From: Mycobacterium sp. | GTDB taxonomy: Bacteria; Actinomycetota; Actinomycetes; Mycobacteriales; Mycobacteriaceae | Direction: 5' to 3' | Assembly: GCA_020438845.1 (NCBI GenBank) | Contig: JAGQTV010000102.1 | Span: 1-64,000, forward strand | DNA: 64,000 bases | In this document: positions 38,301-49,000 of the stretch, one piece after another | Numbering within the stretch: position 1 is the first letter of the stretch | Layout of the letters: every line of letters starts with the position of its first letter | Program-made: the position numbers and the translations under genes | Notes under the pieces: model-generated | What the model was told of the DNA's origin: nothing | What the model saw: only the letters and a program-made list of their open reading frames with translations | The model's database searches: none

Positions 38301-40765
38301 AGGGGCTGCGGCACAGCGTCTACTTCACCCAGGGCATCCGCAACGCGGTCGACAACGGACACACCACCTTTCTGGAGCTGGCCCCGAACCCGGTGGCGCT
38401 CATGCAGGTCGGGCTGACCACGGCCACCGCAGGCCTGCATGACGGTCAGCTGATCGCGACCCTGGCCCGCAAGCAGGACGAGGTCGACTCGATGTTGACG
38501 GCCATGGCCCAGCTCTACGTCTTCGGCCACGATCTCGACTTCCGGACCCTCTTCGGCCTGGGGGATTACGCCGACATCCCGCCCACCCGGTTCAAGCGCA
38601 AGGAACACTGGCTCAACGCGCACTTCTCCGCCGATGGCGCTTCGATGATCCCGGGCACGCACGTCGCCACCCCGGACGGCCGTCACGTCTGGGAATATGC
38701 CGCCGAAGGCACCACCGATCTGGCTGCTCTGGTGAAAGCCGCTGCGGTGCAGGTACTTCCGGATGCCACCTTGACTGCATCCGAACAGCGCGCGGTACCC
38801 GGCGAGGGCGCCCGTCTGGTAACCACCTTGACCCGCCATCCGGGCGGGGCCTCGGTGCAGGTGCACGCCCGGATCGATGAGTCGTTCACGCTGGTCTACG
38901 ACGCCATCGTGACCCGCTCGGGCGCTGTGTCCGCACTGCCGGCAGCGGTAGCCACCGGTATCGCCGTCGCTCCGGAAACCGTTGTGGCACAGAGCGAACC
39001 CGAGCCCGCCCAGGACGCAGCCATCCTGCACGACAATCTCACCGCCGGGGCGGGTGTGGGTGCCAGCCTGGGCAAGTGGAAGCCAGATTCCGGGGAGACC
39101 GTGCACGACCGGCTGGCGGTCATCGTGGGTGGTGCAATGGGCTACGAGCCCGAGGACCTGCCCTGGGAGGTGCCGCTGATCGAACTGGGCCTCGACTCGC
39201 TGATGGCGGTGCGGATCAAGAATCGCGTCGAATACGACTTCGACCTGCCGCCGATCCAGCTGACCGCGGTGCGCGACGCCAGCCTCTACAACGTCGAGCA
39301 GCTGATCATTTACGCCGTAGAGCATCGCGACGAGGTGACCGAATTCGCCGAGCACCAGAAGGACATGACGGCCGAGGAGATCGCCGCCGAACAGGCCAAA
39401 ATCGCCGCGGGCGAGATCCCCGAGGAATGGGCGGAGAAACTCGCCGCCAAGCATCCGGAAGCCCAAGCGGCCCAAGCCGTTCCGCCCCCACCCGCCCACC
39501 CCGTGCCCCCCCCCCCCCCCCAACCCGGGCCCCCCCCCCCCCCCCCCCCCCGACACCCCTTTTTTGGCCCCCCCCCCCGGGGCCCCCCCCCCCCCCCCCC
39601 CGGCCGCGGCCCCCAACCCCCCCCCCCCCCCCGGCCGGGCGCCGCCGCGAAAGTGCTCACCCAGCAGGCTGTCGTCGACGCGCTGGGAACCGACGTGCCG
39701 CCGCGCGAAGCCGCTGAACGGGTCACCTTCGCCACGTGGGCGATCGTCACCGGGAAGTCCCCCGGCGGCATCTTCAACGACCTGCCCAAGGTCGACGACG
39801 AGACTGCGGCCAAGATCGCTGCCCGACTCACCGAACGGTGCGAGGGCACCATCACGGTCGAGGACGTCACGTCGGCGAAAACGATCGAAGAACTGGCGAC
39901 GACGGTGCGGGAGCACCTCGAGTCCGGTGAGCTCGACGGGTTCGTCCGCACCATCCGGGCACCCAAGGAAGGCTCGACCAAGATCCCGGTGTTCGTCTTC
40001 CACCCGGCCGGCGGTTCGACCGTGGTCTACGAACCCCTGCTCAAGCGCCTGCCGGCCGACACCCCGATGTACGGATTGGAGCGGGTCGAGGGCTCCATCG
40101 AGGAACGGGCCGCCGAATACGTGCCCAAGCTGCTCGAGATGCAGGGCAAGGGCCCGTTCATCCTGGTCGGCTGGTCGCTGGGCGGGGTATTGGCCTACGC
40201 CTGCGCGATCGGGCTGAAGCAGGCCGGAGCGGACGTGCGCTTCGTCGGCTTGATCGACACGGTCCGGGCGGGTGAGGAGATCCCGCAGACCAAGGATGAG
40301 ATCCGCGCGCGCTGGGACCGCTACGCGCTGTTCGCCCAGCGGACCTTCAACGTCGAGATCCCGGCGATTCCCTACGAGGAACTCGAGGTGCTCGACGACG
40401 AGGGCCAGGTGCGGTTCGTGCTCGACGCGGTCAAAGCGAGCGGTGTGGACATCCCCGGCGGCGTGATCGAACACCAGCGGACCTCCTACCTGGACAACCG
40501 AGCGATCGATACCGCGAAGATCGAGCCCTACGACGGACATGTCACCCTGTACATGGCCGATCGCTACCACGACGACGCCATCATGTTCGAACCGCGCTAT
40601 GCCACTCGCAAACCCGACGGCGGCTGGGGCGAGTTCGTTGCGGACCTGGAGGTGGTGCCGATCGGGGGTGAGCACATCCAGGCCATCGACGAGCCGTACA
40701 TTGCCAAGGTGGGTGCTCACATGAGTGAGGCGCTCAGCCGTATTGAGGCTCGGGAGAACGAGTGA
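35366..40765 (+). CDS. pks13: Polyketide synthase Pks13, mycolic acid condensase
   Basis: Pks13 condenses meromycoloyl-AMP with a carboxyacyl-CoA to give the beta-keto mycolate precursor and transfers it to trehalose. The 1799-residue protein has an N-terminal ACP (Ser60 in LGLSSRD), ketosynthase (Cys293 in [18 protein letters not shown] and KSNVGHL histidines), acyltransferase (Ser820 in VVGQSLGE), second ACP (Ser1278 in LGLDSLMA) and thioesterase (Ser1604 in VGWSLGG). A proline linker at about 1371-1430 separates ACP2 and the thioesterase and contains a suspicious C-homopolymer region. The M. tuberculosis protein is about 1733 long, so the extra length lies mainly in linkers. It is followed by accD4 with a 4-bp overlap. 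Confidence 0.98.
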   Translation: MSESDAPITIAPEKELTAPRTEMSVPEMREWLRNWVANATGQAPGSIDESVPMVELGLSSRDAVAMASDIEDLTGVTLTATVAFRHPTIEALATVIVEGEPELEAVEEGEDWSRTGELDEGIANIAIVGLATRFPGDMNTPDQMWEALLEGRDAITDLPDGRWAEFMEEPRLAERIAKARTRGGYLKDLKGFDAEFFALSKMEADNMDPQQRMALELTWEALENARIPASALRGESVGVYVGSSTNDYSYLAMMDPRTAHPYAITGTASSIIANRVSYFYDFRGPSVAVDTACSSSLVAVHSGVQALRSGEADVVVAGGVNALVTPAVTLGFDEVGGVLAADGRIKSFSSDADGYARSEGGGMLVLKRLADARRDGDDIIAVIAGSAINHDGRSNGMLAPNPDAQAEVLRKAYRDAGINPRTVDYIEAHGTGTILGDPIEADALGRVVGRGRSVDQPALLGAVKSNVGHLESAAGAASLAKVALSLRNNKIPPSINYAGPNPYIDFAGVHLKVADTVTEWPRYSGHAVAGVSGFGFGGANAHLVLRELLPEDLVEPEPEPEAEPEKPSAEANAVYVGGVRMDEYGEFIDDDEDEYDESPSYGEDSEPELPGLTDEAVRLIEVAREELEAAEPHTPVVPLAVSGFLTSRKRTAAAELADWIDSPAGRAASLESIGRALSRRNHGRSRAVVMAHDHDEAVKGLRALAEGKQNPLVFAADGPVTSGPVWVLAGFGAQHRKMGKSLYLRDEVFAEWINKVDSLIQDERGYSILELILDDSVDYTDDTCEYPIEVVQLVIFAIQIALGELLKHHGAKPAAVVGQSLGEAAAAYFAGGLSLADATRTICARSHLMGEGEAMLFGEYIRLMALVEYSAEEIKTVFSDFPDLEVCVYAAPTQTVIGGPPAQVDAIIERCEQEGKFARKFQTKGASHTTQMDPLLGELAAELQGISPQPLKIGYFSTVHEGSYVRPGEVIHDVDYWKKGLRHSVYFTQGIRNAVDNGHTTFLELAPNPVALMQVGLTTATAGLHDGQLIATLARKQDEVDSMLTAMAQLYVFGHDLDFRTLFGLGDYADIPPTRFKRKEHWLNAHFSADGASMIPGTHVATPDGRHVWEYAAEGTTDLAALVKAAAVQVLPDATLTASEQRAVPGEGARLVTTLTRHPGGASVQVHARIDESFTLVYDAIVTRSGAVSALPAAVATGIAVAPETVVAQSEPEPAQDAAILHDNLTAGAGVGASLGKWKPDSGETVHDRLAVIVGGAMGYEPEDLPWEVPLIELGLDSLMAVRIKNRVEYDFDLPPIQLTAVRDASLYNVEQLIIYAVEHRDEVTEFAEHQKDMTAEEIAAEQAKIAAGEIPEEWAEKLAAKHPEAQAAQAVPPPPAHPVPPPPPQPGPPPPPPPRHPFFGPPPRGPPPPPPGRGPQPPPPPRPGAAAKVLTQQAVVDALGTDVPPREAAERVTFATWAIVTGKSPGGIFNDLPKVDDETAAKIAARLTERCEGTITVEDVTSAKTIEELATTVREHLESGELDGFVRTIRAPKEGSTKIPVFVFHPAGGSTVVYEPLLKRLPADTPMYGLERVEGSIEERAAEYVPKLLEMQGKGPFILVGWSLGGVLAYACAIGLKQAGADVRFVGLIDTVRAGEEIPQTKDEIRARWDRYALFAQRTFNVEIPAIPYEELEVLDDEGQVRFVLDAVKASGVDIPGGVIEHQRTSYLDNRAIDTAKIEPYDGHVTLYMADRYHDDAIMFEPRYATRKPDGGWGEFVADLEVVPIGGEHIQAIDEPYIAKVGAHMSEALSRIEARENE
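39507..39632 (+). repeat. Cluster of long C homopolymers in the pks13 linker
   Basis: Uninterrupted C runs of 15 (39507-39521), 22 (39530-39551), 11 (39568-39578), 19 (39583-39601) and 16 (39617-39632) occur within 126 bp, with a run of six T between them. Pro codons elsewhere in this gene are mixed, with many CCG. The frame stays open. This looks like a poorly resolved low-complexity stretch rather than a real sequence. Confidence 0.7.
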
Positions 40766-42312
40766 CGAACCGCACCACCGCCGAACTGCTGGCCGAACTG
40801 CGCGAAAAACTGGAACTGGCCAAGGAGCCCGGGGGTGAGAAGGCCGCCGCCAAGCGCGACAAACGCGGCATCCCCAGCGCCCGCGCGCGCATCCACGGGT
40901 TGCTGGACCCGGGCAGCTTCATGGAGATCGGCGCCCTGGCTCGCACCCCGGGTGACCCGAATGCGCTCTACGGCGACGGCGTCGTCACCGGGCACGGAAC
41001 CATCAACGGCCGCCCGGTCGGCGTCTTCTCCCATGACCAGACCGTCTTCGGCGGATCAGTGGGGGAGATGTTCGGCCGCAAGGTCGCGCGCCTCATGGAG
41101 TGGGTGGCCATGGTCGGCTGCCCTATCGTCGGTATCAACGACTCCGGTGGTGCGCGAATCCAGGACGCCGTCACATCGTTGGCCTGGTACGCAGAACTCG
41201 GCCGCCGTCACGAACTGCTGTCCGGCGTGGTGCCGCAGATCTCGATCATTCTCGGCAAGTGCGCCGGCGGCGCGGTGTACTCACCGATCCAGACCGACCT
41301 GGTGGTCGCGGTGCGTGACCAGGGCTACATGTTCGTCACCGGCCCCGACGTCATCAAGGACGTCACCGGTGAGGACGTCTCCCTCGACGAGCTGGGCGGG
41401 GCGGACTACCAGGCCCGCTACGGCAACATCCATCAGGTCGTCGACTCCGAAAAGGACGCCTTCCAGTACGTCCGTGACTTCCTGGGCTTCCTGCCGCCCA
41501 ACACCTTTGACGATGCACCGGTGATCAACCCCGGCCTGGAACCGGAGATCACCCCGCACGACCTCGAGTTGGACACCATCGTGCCGGATGCCGACAACAT
41601 GGCCTACGACATGCACGAAATCCTGATCCGGATCTTCGACGACGGTGACTTCCTGGACGTCGCTGCCCAAGCCGGGCAGGCCATCATCACCGGGTACGCA
41701 CGGGTGGACGGCAGGCCGGTCGGCGTGATCGCCAACCAGCCGATGCACATGTCCGGGGCCATCGACAACGAAGCCTCCGACAAGGCTGCCCGGTTCGTCC
41801 GGTTTTGCGACTCCTTCAATGTGCCATTGGTTTTCGTGGTCGACACACCGGGGTTTCTGCCTGGCGTCGAGCAGGAGAAGAACGGCATCATCAAGCGCGG
41901 CGGCCGATTCCTCTACGCAGTCGTGGAGGCCGACGTGCCCAAGGTGACTCTGACCATCCGCAAATCCTATGGCGGCGCATACGCGGTGATGGGCTCCAAG
42001 CAGTTGACCGCCGACATGAACTTCGCCTGGCCCACCGCGCGGATCGCCGTCATCGGCGCCGAGGGAGCCGCTCAGCTGCTGGTCAAGCGTTTCCCCGATC
42101 CGACCGCGCCAGAGGTCCAAAAGATCCGCGCCGACTTCATCGAGGGTTACAACCTCAACATGGCGATTCCCTACATCGCGGCCGAACGCGGATTCATCGA
42201 CGCTGTCATCGAGCCACATCAGACCCGGCTGCAGTTGCGCCGGGCAATGAGACTGTTACGGGACAAGCAGATTCAGCGCATCCAGCGCAAGCACGGCTTG
42301 ATTCCCATCTAG
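40762..42312 (+). CDS. accD4: Acyl-CoA carboxylase beta subunit AccD4
   Basis: AccD4 is a carboxyltransferase subunit that supplies carboxyacyl-CoA extender units for Pks13. The 516-residue protein has N- and C-terminal crotonase-like halves. [20 protein letters not shown] and [12 protein letters not shown] mark the N-half acyl-CoA site. [23 protein letters not shown] and [15 protein letters not shown] mark the C-half carboxybiotin site. The GTG start overlaps the pks13 stop by 4 bp (GTGA), giving tight coupling of the condensation machinery. It works with a biotinylated alpha subunit and AccD5/AccE5-type partners encoded elsewhere. Confidence 0.96.
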   Translation: MTNRTTAELLAELREKLELAKEPGGEKAAAKRDKRGIPSARARIHGLLDPGSFMEIGALARTPGDPNALYGDGVVTGHGTINGRPVGVFSHDQTVFGGSVGEMFGRKVARLMEWVAMVGCPIVGINDSGGARIQDAVTSLAWYAELGRRHELLSGVVPQISIILGKCAGGAVYSPIQTDLVVAVRDQGYMFVTGPDVIKDVTGEDVSLDELGGADYQARYGNIHQVVDSEKDAFQYVRDFLGFLPPNTFDDAPVINPGLEPEITPHDLELDTIVPDADNMAYDMHEILIRIFDDGDFLDVAAQAGQAIITGYARVDGRPVGVIANQPMHMSGAIDNEASDKAARFVRFCDSFNVPLVFVVDTPGFLPGVEQEKNGIIKRGGRFLYAVVEADVPKVTLTIRKSYGGAYAVMGSKQLTADMNFAWPTARIAVIGAEGAAQLLVKRFPDPTAPEVQKIRADFIEGYNLNMAIPYIAAERGFIDAVIEPHQTRLQLRRAMRLLRDKQIQRIQRKHGLIPI

Positions 42313-42334
42313 ACCCGCGGCTAGGAGAATCACG

Positions 42335-43567
42335 ATGACGGCGCTGCTGATCACCAACGCGCACCTGTTGGAACCCGAGACCGGGGAGCTGTCGGACTCG
42401 TCCTGGCTTGAGGTCGCCGACGGACGGATCGCCGATACGGGCACCGGTCCGGCACCTGCCGTCGCCGGGGATACGGCGGTGATCGACGCGGCGGGGGCGA
42501 CGGTGCTGCCTGGATTGATCGACGCTCACGTCCACATCCTGCTGACCACCATGGACCCGCACGAAGCACTTTCCTGGACACCGGGATACGCGACGGTGCG
42601 GGCTCTGGCCGAGGCCGAGCGAATGCTGCGACGTGGATTCACGACCGTTCGGGACGTCGGCGGCGCCGATTACGGCATGGCCAGGGCCATCAACGAAGGC
42701 CTTGCCTTGGGCCCCCGGCTGATATTCGGGGGCAAGGCGCTGTCCCAGACCGGCGGGCACGGCGATCTGCGGCCGGCCTCCGACGAGACGCTGCCCTGCT
42801 GCCAGGCGGCACCCAACTTCGCTCGGATCGCCGACGGGGTCGACGCCGTCCGGCACGCTGCCCGGGACGAATTTCGTAAGGGCGCACACCATCTCAAGAT
42901 GCTGCTGTCCGGGGGAGTCGCATCGCCACTGGACGAGGTGTCGGCCGTGCAGTACAGCGACGACGAGATGCGGGCGGCCGTGCAGGAGGCCGACAACCAC
43001 AACAGGTACCTGACCGTGCATGCCTATCACGGCCGGGGGGTCAACCGGGCGCTGCAGGCCGGTGCCCGCTGCGTCGAACACGGCAACCTCATCGGCGACG
43101 ACACCATCGCCCTGCTGGTGGAGAAGGACGCCTTTCTGGTTCCCACCCTGGTCACCTACGAGCAGATGTACCGGTTCGGCAAGCAGGCCGGACTACCGGA
43201 GGCATCGCGGCGCAAAGTCGCCGATGTCCGCGACGGCGGACTCGTCGCCCTGGAGAAGGCGCACAAAGCCGGTGTGAACATCGTCTACGGCAGCGATCTG
43301 CTCGGTCCGCTGCACGGTGCCCAGCTTGACGAGTTCACCCTGCGAGCCCAGGTGCAGGAGCCGATCGACATCATCCGGGCTGCCACCGTCACCGCTGCGA
43401 AGCTGCTCGGAATGGCTGGTCAAATCGGTACGCTGAACCCCGGAGCGCACGCTGACCTGCTCGTCTTAGACGGCAACCCGCTCGACGACATCACTACGCT
43501 GACCGACCCGACGCGGCGGCTTCGCTACGTCGTTCGAGCCGGGCAAGCCCTGCCCGTCGCCGACTGA
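42335..43567 (+). CDS. Amidohydrolase (prolidase/imidazolonepropionase-like)
   Basis: This 410-residue metal-dependent hydrolase has DAHVHILL (HxH metal site), the carboxylated-lysine-type HHLKMLLSGG, then VHAYH, EHG and the terminal Asp in YGSDLLG, and a C-terminal PGAHADLLVLDGNP that closes the composite barrel. It starts at ATG with an AGGAG site, 22 bp after accD4. The family acts on cyclic amides, ureas or dipeptides; substrate cannot be assigned. It opens the accessory block between accD4 and the emb cluster and is probably transcribed with the next gene. Confidence 0.88.
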   Translation: MTALLITNAHLLEPETGELSDSSWLEVADGRIADTGTGPAPAVAGDTAVIDAAGATVLPGLIDAHVHILLTTMDPHEALSWTPGYATVRALAEAERMLRRGFTTVRDVGGADYGMARAINEGLALGPRLIFGGKALSQTGGHGDLRPASDETLPCCQAAPNFARIADGVDAVRHAARDEFRKGAHHLKMLLSGGVASPLDEVSAVQYSDDEMRAAVQEADNHNRYLTVHAYHGRGVNRALQAGARCVEHGNLIGDDTIALLVEKDAFLVPTLVTYEQMYRFGKQAGLPEASRRKVADVRDGGLVALEKAHKAGVNIVYGSDLLGPLHGAQLDEFTLRAQVQEPIDIIRAATVTAAKLLGMAGQIGTLNPGAHADLLVLDGNPLDDITTLTDPTRRLRYVVRAGQALPVAD

Positions 43568-43582
43568 TATCCGGGAGTAGCT

Positions 43583-44350
43583 ATGGCAAACCACAACGCC
43601 CAGGCAGTGCGCGAGATCGGGGCTTCGATGGGCGAAGCGATCGGCATCTTCATGCTGCATCCGGACACCTTCGCCGCCGGGATGGCGGTCGGTTTTGCCA
43701 ACCCGCTGGCCGCCTACGTCGCCGGCCGTGGCGGTGTTTTGGGTGAGGCCACCGGAGTCACGGTGGCGGCCGTCTTCGCTGTCTTCGAGCCCGATTTCGT
43801 AACGGCCTTGTGGGCGGAGGGGATTGCGGTCCGCGGCGCGGTCGGGGCTGCCGATCTTTACTGGAGCCAGACCGCCGACTTCGGCCGCAAGTATCTGGCC
43901 GGAGCCGAGGGGCTGGACCGACTTGCCGAGCTGGCGGAGAAGGTCATCGAGGCCACCCCGGGGGCCGGACTGCCCCTGTACGCGGGCTGGCGAACCATGT
44001 CTCTTGTCGACGACGCCCCGGGGCGGGCGATGCAGGTGATGTTCGTTCTTCGCGAACTGCGGGCCGCAGTGCATTTCAATGTATTGACGAATTCCGGCAT
44101 CACCCCGGTTGAAGCGCACATGCTCAACAAGGGGCCCAGTGCCGGACAGGCCTACGCCCGGATGTTCGGCTGGCCGGAGCCGTTCGCTGACGGCGCGGAC
44201 AAGAAGAAAATCTACGACTTGGTCGAAGATTCCACCAACCAACGGATGTCCGAAATACTCGGAGCTGCATTGGATTCCAGCGAAATAGCCGAACTCGCCC
44301 GGTTGAGTGTCGGGGCGCTGGAAGCCCTGAAGGCCGCTGTAACGCGATGA
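43583..44350 (+). CDS. SCO6745-family (SalK-like) protein
   Basis: The 255-residue protein resembles the SCO6745/SalK family of actinobacteria: an all-helical N-terminal part with HTH-like character and a conserved [20 protein letters not shown] segment followed by FGWPEPF. No enzyme motif is known for the family; some members sit next to regulators or antibiotic clusters. It starts 15 bp after the amidohydrolase, so both genes are likely one operon. Function is unknown. Confidence 0.75.
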   Translation: MANHNAQAVREIGASMGEAIGIFMLHPDTFAAGMAVGFANPLAAYVAGRGGVLGEATGVTVAAVFAVFEPDFVTALWAEGIAVRGAVGAADLYWSQTADFGRKYLAGAEGLDRLAELAEKVIEATPGAGLPLYAGWRTMSLVDDAPGRAMQVMFVLRELRAAVHFNVLTNSGITPVEAHMLNKGPSAGQAYARMFGWPEPFADGADKKKIYDLVEDSTNQRMSEILGAALDSSEIAELARLSVGALEALKAAVTR

Positions 44351-44390
44351 TGCGATCGTGCGGCATGATCTGACGGTGCGGGGTGTGACG

Positions 44391-45548
44391 ATGATGTCGT
44401 TGGCAGATGGCCAGACTTTCGCCGGGTACACGATCGTTGGCGTCCTCGGTGTCGGCGGCATGGGCGAGGTGTACCTGGCCCAACATCCCAGGCTGCCGCG
44501 CCAGGATGCGCTGAAGGTGTTGGGCACCGGAGTAAGCCACGATGACGAATTCCGCCAGCGCTTCAACCAGGAAGCAGAGATGGTCGCCGGCCTGCGCCAT
44601 CGGAACATCGTCACGATCTACGACCGCGGTGACTGCGACGGTCGCCTGTGGATCGCCATGGAGTACGTCGACGGCACCGATGCCGGCCGGTTGCTCCTGG
44701 AGCGATACCCGCGCGGCATTCCGCCCGCCGAGGTGGTGCGGATCGTCACCGCCGTGGCCGAAGCGCTCGACTACGCCCACAGTTGCGGCCTACTGCACCG
44801 GGACATCAAACCGGCCAACATCCTTCTCGGCACGCCGGGCCACGGTGACCCCCGAGTGCTGCTGGCCGATTTCGGCGTTGCCCGGTGGCTGGGCCAGACG
44901 AGCGATCTGACCGGCACCGACATGACGGTCGGTACCGTCACCTATGCCGCTCCCGAGCAACTCAAAGGTGAAGCCGTCGACGGCCAGGCCGACCAGTACG
45001 CGCTCGCGGCCACCGCCTACCACCTGATGACCGGTTCGGCCCCATTCGTGAGCACCAACCCGACGGTCGTCATCAGCCAGCATCTCAGCGCCCCACCGCC
45101 GGCGGTCATGGCCGGACATCCGGAATTGATCCGCTTTGCGCCGGTATTCGGCAGGGCCCTGGCCAAAGATCCCAAGGACCGGTTCAAGAAGTGTGGTGAT
45201 TTCGCAGCGGCGCTGAAGCAGGCGCTGGAGGGCCCGGTTGCAAGGCCCCGGCGGCGTTGGGCAGCCGTGGGATTGGGGGCTCTGATGCTGGGCGGCGCCG
45301 GAGTCGCGGCGGCGGTGCTGCTGTCCCAGCAGCACAAGGCTCCACCAGCGCCGAGGCGCCCCGGACCCCCTCCTGCGGTGTCGGCGCGGATGGATCTGCC
45401 CGTGGTGGTCGTCGGTGCCGACTGCTCGGTGCTCGGCGCCGCTGCGGTCGACGCGACCGGTGCCCCCGCCTATTGCGCCCACGCCGACAACGGTGCGCAG
45501 GTGTGGGCGTCACAGCCGGACCGGCTGCGCACCGTTCCTGATCGCTGA
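44391..45548 (+). CDS. Membrane-anchored Ser/Thr protein kinase (Pkn-type)
   Basis: The 385-residue protein has an N-terminal kinase domain (about 8-280) with [11 protein letters not shown] (P-loop), Lys42 in [13 protein letters not shown] (catalytic Asp138), DFGVAR, and TYAAPEQ. A transmembrane helix lies at about 290-312, followed by a short extracytoplasmic tail of about 70 residues. That tail has two cysteines (DCSVLG and AYCAHA) that could form a disulfide. ATG 44391 was chosen; GTG 44358 is the upper limit. It is 453 bp from the pentapeptide gene. The short sensor tail resembles mycobacterial PknF/PknI types but I cannot match it to one. Confidence 0.88.
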   Translation: MMSLADGQTFAGYTIVGVLGVGGMGEVYLAQHPRLPRQDALKVLGTGVSHDDEFRQRFNQEAEMVAGLRHRNIVTIYDRGDCDGRLWIAMEYVDGTDAGRLLLERYPRGIPPAEVVRIVTAVAEALDYAHSCGLLHRDIKPANILLGTPGHGDPRVLLADFGVARWLGQTSDLTGTDMTVGTVTYAAPEQLKGEAVDGQADQYALAATAYHLMTGSAPFVSTNPTVVISQHLSAPPPAVMAGHPELIRFAPVFGRALAKDPKDRFKKCGDFAAALKQALEGPVARPRRRWAAVGLGALMLGGAGVAAAVLLSQQHKAPPAPRRPGPPPAVSARMDLPVVVVGADCSVLGAAAVDATGAPAYCAHADNGAQVWASQPDRLRTVPDR

Positions 45549-46001
45549 GCAGTTATGAGTTCTGGTCGGTTGCGGCCCGAACGGTCTCGGCCGCGCGTGG
45601 TGCACCCTGTCCGGCTGCCCGTGACGCCCTGTGTCCTCGGCGGCTGGACCGCGTCGGCTGCTTACTCGGCGGCGGTCTTGGACCCTTAGTTAGTGACCGA
45701 TTTTGCCCCACTGTGTTTTCAGCAAAGCGTTTGATATTTGCAAATGGCCAAATAGGCCTAGTGGAAATCGGGCGCCGAATATACCCACTCGGGCATAAGT
45801 GAACATATGTTGTCTAGCGGGTGGCGACGCCTGCGGTGATTGGCTGCAGGCCTGCTTATGCGCTGTTCTGGGCTGGTTCGAAGGCGGCGCGAAAGAGAAT
45901 CGTGGTCAATTTCTCTCAGAATGGATACGGGGGCCTTAGGGAAGTGCTAACACTGTTTCAGCAAGCAAACAGTCAGGGTTCGTCCGGGGAGGTCGTGGGC
46001 G
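45549..46001 (+). promoter_or_regulatory. Intergenic region before the pentapeptide gene, AT-rich with palindromes
   Basis: No gene is convincing in this 453-bp region. The sequence is AT-richer than its surroundings from about 45690. ATTTGCAAAT (45736-45745) is a perfect 10-bp palindrome, and 1 bp later GGCC-AAATA-GGCC (45746-45758) is another dyad. A GAATATACCC stretch and ACATATGT lie further downstream. It probably holds the promoter and operator of the pentapeptide gene. A 44-codon ORF beginning at 45555 has no ribosome site and is doubtful. Confidence 0.45.
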
Positions 46002-49000
46002 ATGGCTACTGCCAAAGGTTCACGCGGTTCTGGTCCGGGTCGGCAATTCCCGGTGTTGCGTTGGCTGCATGTCGGTGCAGCCTCGGCCGGTTTGGGGGTG
46101 GCGCTGATCGCCTCTCCGGCCGCCGGGGCCGACACCGGCACAGGCGCCGATTCCGTACCGGGTGGGTCGCACTCGGCATCGGCGGGCGCGGCGTCATCCC
46201 CGTCGTCAAGTCGCGGTGTCGGAGCACCTCGGCGGGGCGGGAGTCGGATCGCGGCCAGGCCGGGTTCGGGTCAGATCGGTTCGTCGCCTCGCTCGGCCCG
46301 CGCTGCCGGCCCTGAGATTGCCTCCGGTACACCCCTGCAGGCTGTGGCGGGGGCGGCCAATTCCACGAAGGTGGCCCACTCGGCGGCCGGTCGCCCGTCT
46401 GGCGGGCAGAGCGCGCCTGTCCCTGCGCCGGCCTCTTCGAGCGCGGGCGGCGCGACGTCCATCTCGCCCGGCGCGGTCGGCTCCGCGCCGACCTCGGTGA
46501 GTGCGGCCATGTCCGGGGCGGGCACCTACACCGCCACGGTGACACCGGTGGCGCTGACATCCTCTGTAGCGAGCACGGTCAGGGCTTCTGCGGTCGGCGG
46601 TAGGGATTATCCAGCCCCGGTAACCGCGCCGGTGACCTTGCGTGCGATCCTCACCGAGGGCCTGTCGTGGATCGGGCTGGGCGGCCTGGGTGACGAATTG
46701 CCGATTCACGACGCGCCGCTGCCCGATCTGCTGGCCGGCATTTGGGTCGGGGCGCGCAAGGCGCACTTCAACCTCTTCAACACCGCCCCCACTGTCCATC
46801 CCTCTGCTCCTGTCATCGACCCAGTCACCAGCCTGATCACCGGCAACCTGGGCGCCTACGACGCCGATGGAGACGCCATCAATTTCCGGCTGACAACCGC
46901 ACCGGCGGAGGGCAGTGTGGTCATCGCCGATGACGGCACCTGGACCTACGCACCGAACCCTGACTGCGGCTGCGGGGCCGACACAGACACCTTCACTGTC
47001 ATCGCTTACGACAAGTGGGCGCATTTCACCCCATTGGCCGGGTTGGTTGCTGGGATAAGAAGGCTGTTGTCTGCATTGGGGCTGCCCACACCGGCACGCC
47101 CGACCTCTATCGCCACCATCAACCTCGCCGAGGTGCCGGTGGTCTGCCCGGCCGCCGCCACCAGCGGCGGCGGTGGTAGCTGCGGCAGTGGTGGGGCGAC
47201 CGGGGCGGATATCAGCCCCGATGGCAGCGCGCCGTGCGTGGCAGATAAGAACTGCGCTGGAAAGGATCTCGCCGGGGCGAACCTCCGCGGCGAGTCATCG
47301 GAGTCGCTGACGGATCTTTCCGGGGTGGACTTCACCGGCGCCAACCTGACCGGGGCCGATCTTAGGTACAGCAACCTGTCCGGGGCGAAACTCACCGGAA
47401 CCCTTTGGTACGCGAACCTTTCGGAGGCGAACCTGCGCGGCGCCGACCTCACTGGAGCCTCGCTGCGGGTAGCCAACTTCTCCGGGGCTGATCTCGTCGA
47501 CGCGAACCTGACCGGTGCCTATCTGCTTTATGCGAACTTCTCCGGTGCAGACCTGGGTTATGCGAACTTGTCCGGAGCGTGGATCGGCGACGTAACACTT
47601 CTGGACGGAGCAAACCTTGCCGGCGCCAATCTCAGCGAACTAGATCTCGACGGTAGAAATTTCTCTGGTTACGACTTGTCGGACACCAACTTCTCCGGCG
47701 CCAGGCTAAGGCAGGCGAACCTGAGCGAAGCAAAACTATCGGGGGCGAATTTCACCAGCGCGCAGCTGGGAAATGGCTGGCGGTCAACGGACGACACAAA
47801 CGGCACCAACTTCACCGGCGCCGATATGCGGGGTGCGATTTTGACCGGCGCCACGGTCGCCGGAGCAAAATTCACCAACACCGATCTGCGCGGCGCGACC
47901 TTGCCGCAGCTGGTGCGCGGGGCTGACTTCACCGGCGCCAACCTTAGCGAAACGGACCTGCAGGGTGTCGACTTCTCATGGGCGACCTGGGGACCACCGG
48001 ACTACTGCAGACGTGGCAGCAACTGCGAGACGCAACTGACCAACACCAACTTCGTGAACTCCAATCTCGCCGGTGCGAACTTCACCGGCGCGTGGGTGAA
48101 CGACACAAACTTCACCGGAGCGGACTTGCATTCGGCGATCTTCGTCGGCAGCCGATTGAACAATGTCAACTTCGTCGGTGCGAACCTCAACGGTGTCAAC
48201 ATGGGTAGCGGCGGGGACACCTGGGCGGGTCTGGCGGACTTCTCCGGGGCCGATCTGAGCGGTGCGGACCTCACCGGCCTGCGCTCCCGGGGGGCGAACT
48301 TCACCGGAGCCAACCTCAAAGGCGCGCAGCTACCGCCCGATCGAGACTGGGATGGCTGGAAGTCCGTCTGGTGGCAGGACGTAAACCTGACTGACGCCGA
48401 CCTCGTCGGCGCGTCGGGTCTGGCAATCCTGTTCCTCCCCGCTTCGGGTCGACCGGGCTTCATCACCGAGGCGCCAACGGTAGCCGGGGCCAACCTGAGC
48501 GGCCAGAACCTCGGCGGCCTGAACCTGGCTGGGCGCGATCTCACCGGCGTCAACCTGAGCGGCGCGGATCTACGAAAGGCCACCCTCACCAACGCGAACC
48601 TCACGGGCGCGGACCTCACCGGGGCCAACCTGGAGGGCGCTGTGCTGACCGGCCTCGTGGGCTTGCCGTCGGCAACGCTGGCCGGTGCGACCCTCACGGG
48701 GCAGAACCTGAGCGGCTTGGACCTGTCGGGCAAAGATCTGGCCGCGGCCAAGCTCAGCAATGCCAATCTCAGCGATACGGACCTCACCGGCGCCAACCTG
48801 TCCGGGGCCAACCTGAGCGGCTCCAACCTGAGTGGCGCGGGTCTGCGCGAGGCCACCCTCGTTGGCGCGGATCTCACCAACGGGGACCTCACCAACGCTG
48901 ACCTCACCGGGGCCAACCTGGAGGGCGCTGTGCTGACCGGCCTCGTGGGCTTGCGGTCGGCTACGCTGGCCGGCGCGACCCTCACCGGGCAGAACCTGAG

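Noticed and set aside
37289-40720. 1143-codon open frame on the minus strand opposite pks13
   Set aside because: It is the antisense shadow of a recognised multidomain gene, with low-complexity composition and Gly runs mirroring the C homopolymers.
45555-45692. 44-codon ORF after the kinase gene
   Set aside because: No ribosome site, no conserved-looking composition, and it lies in a probable regulatory region.
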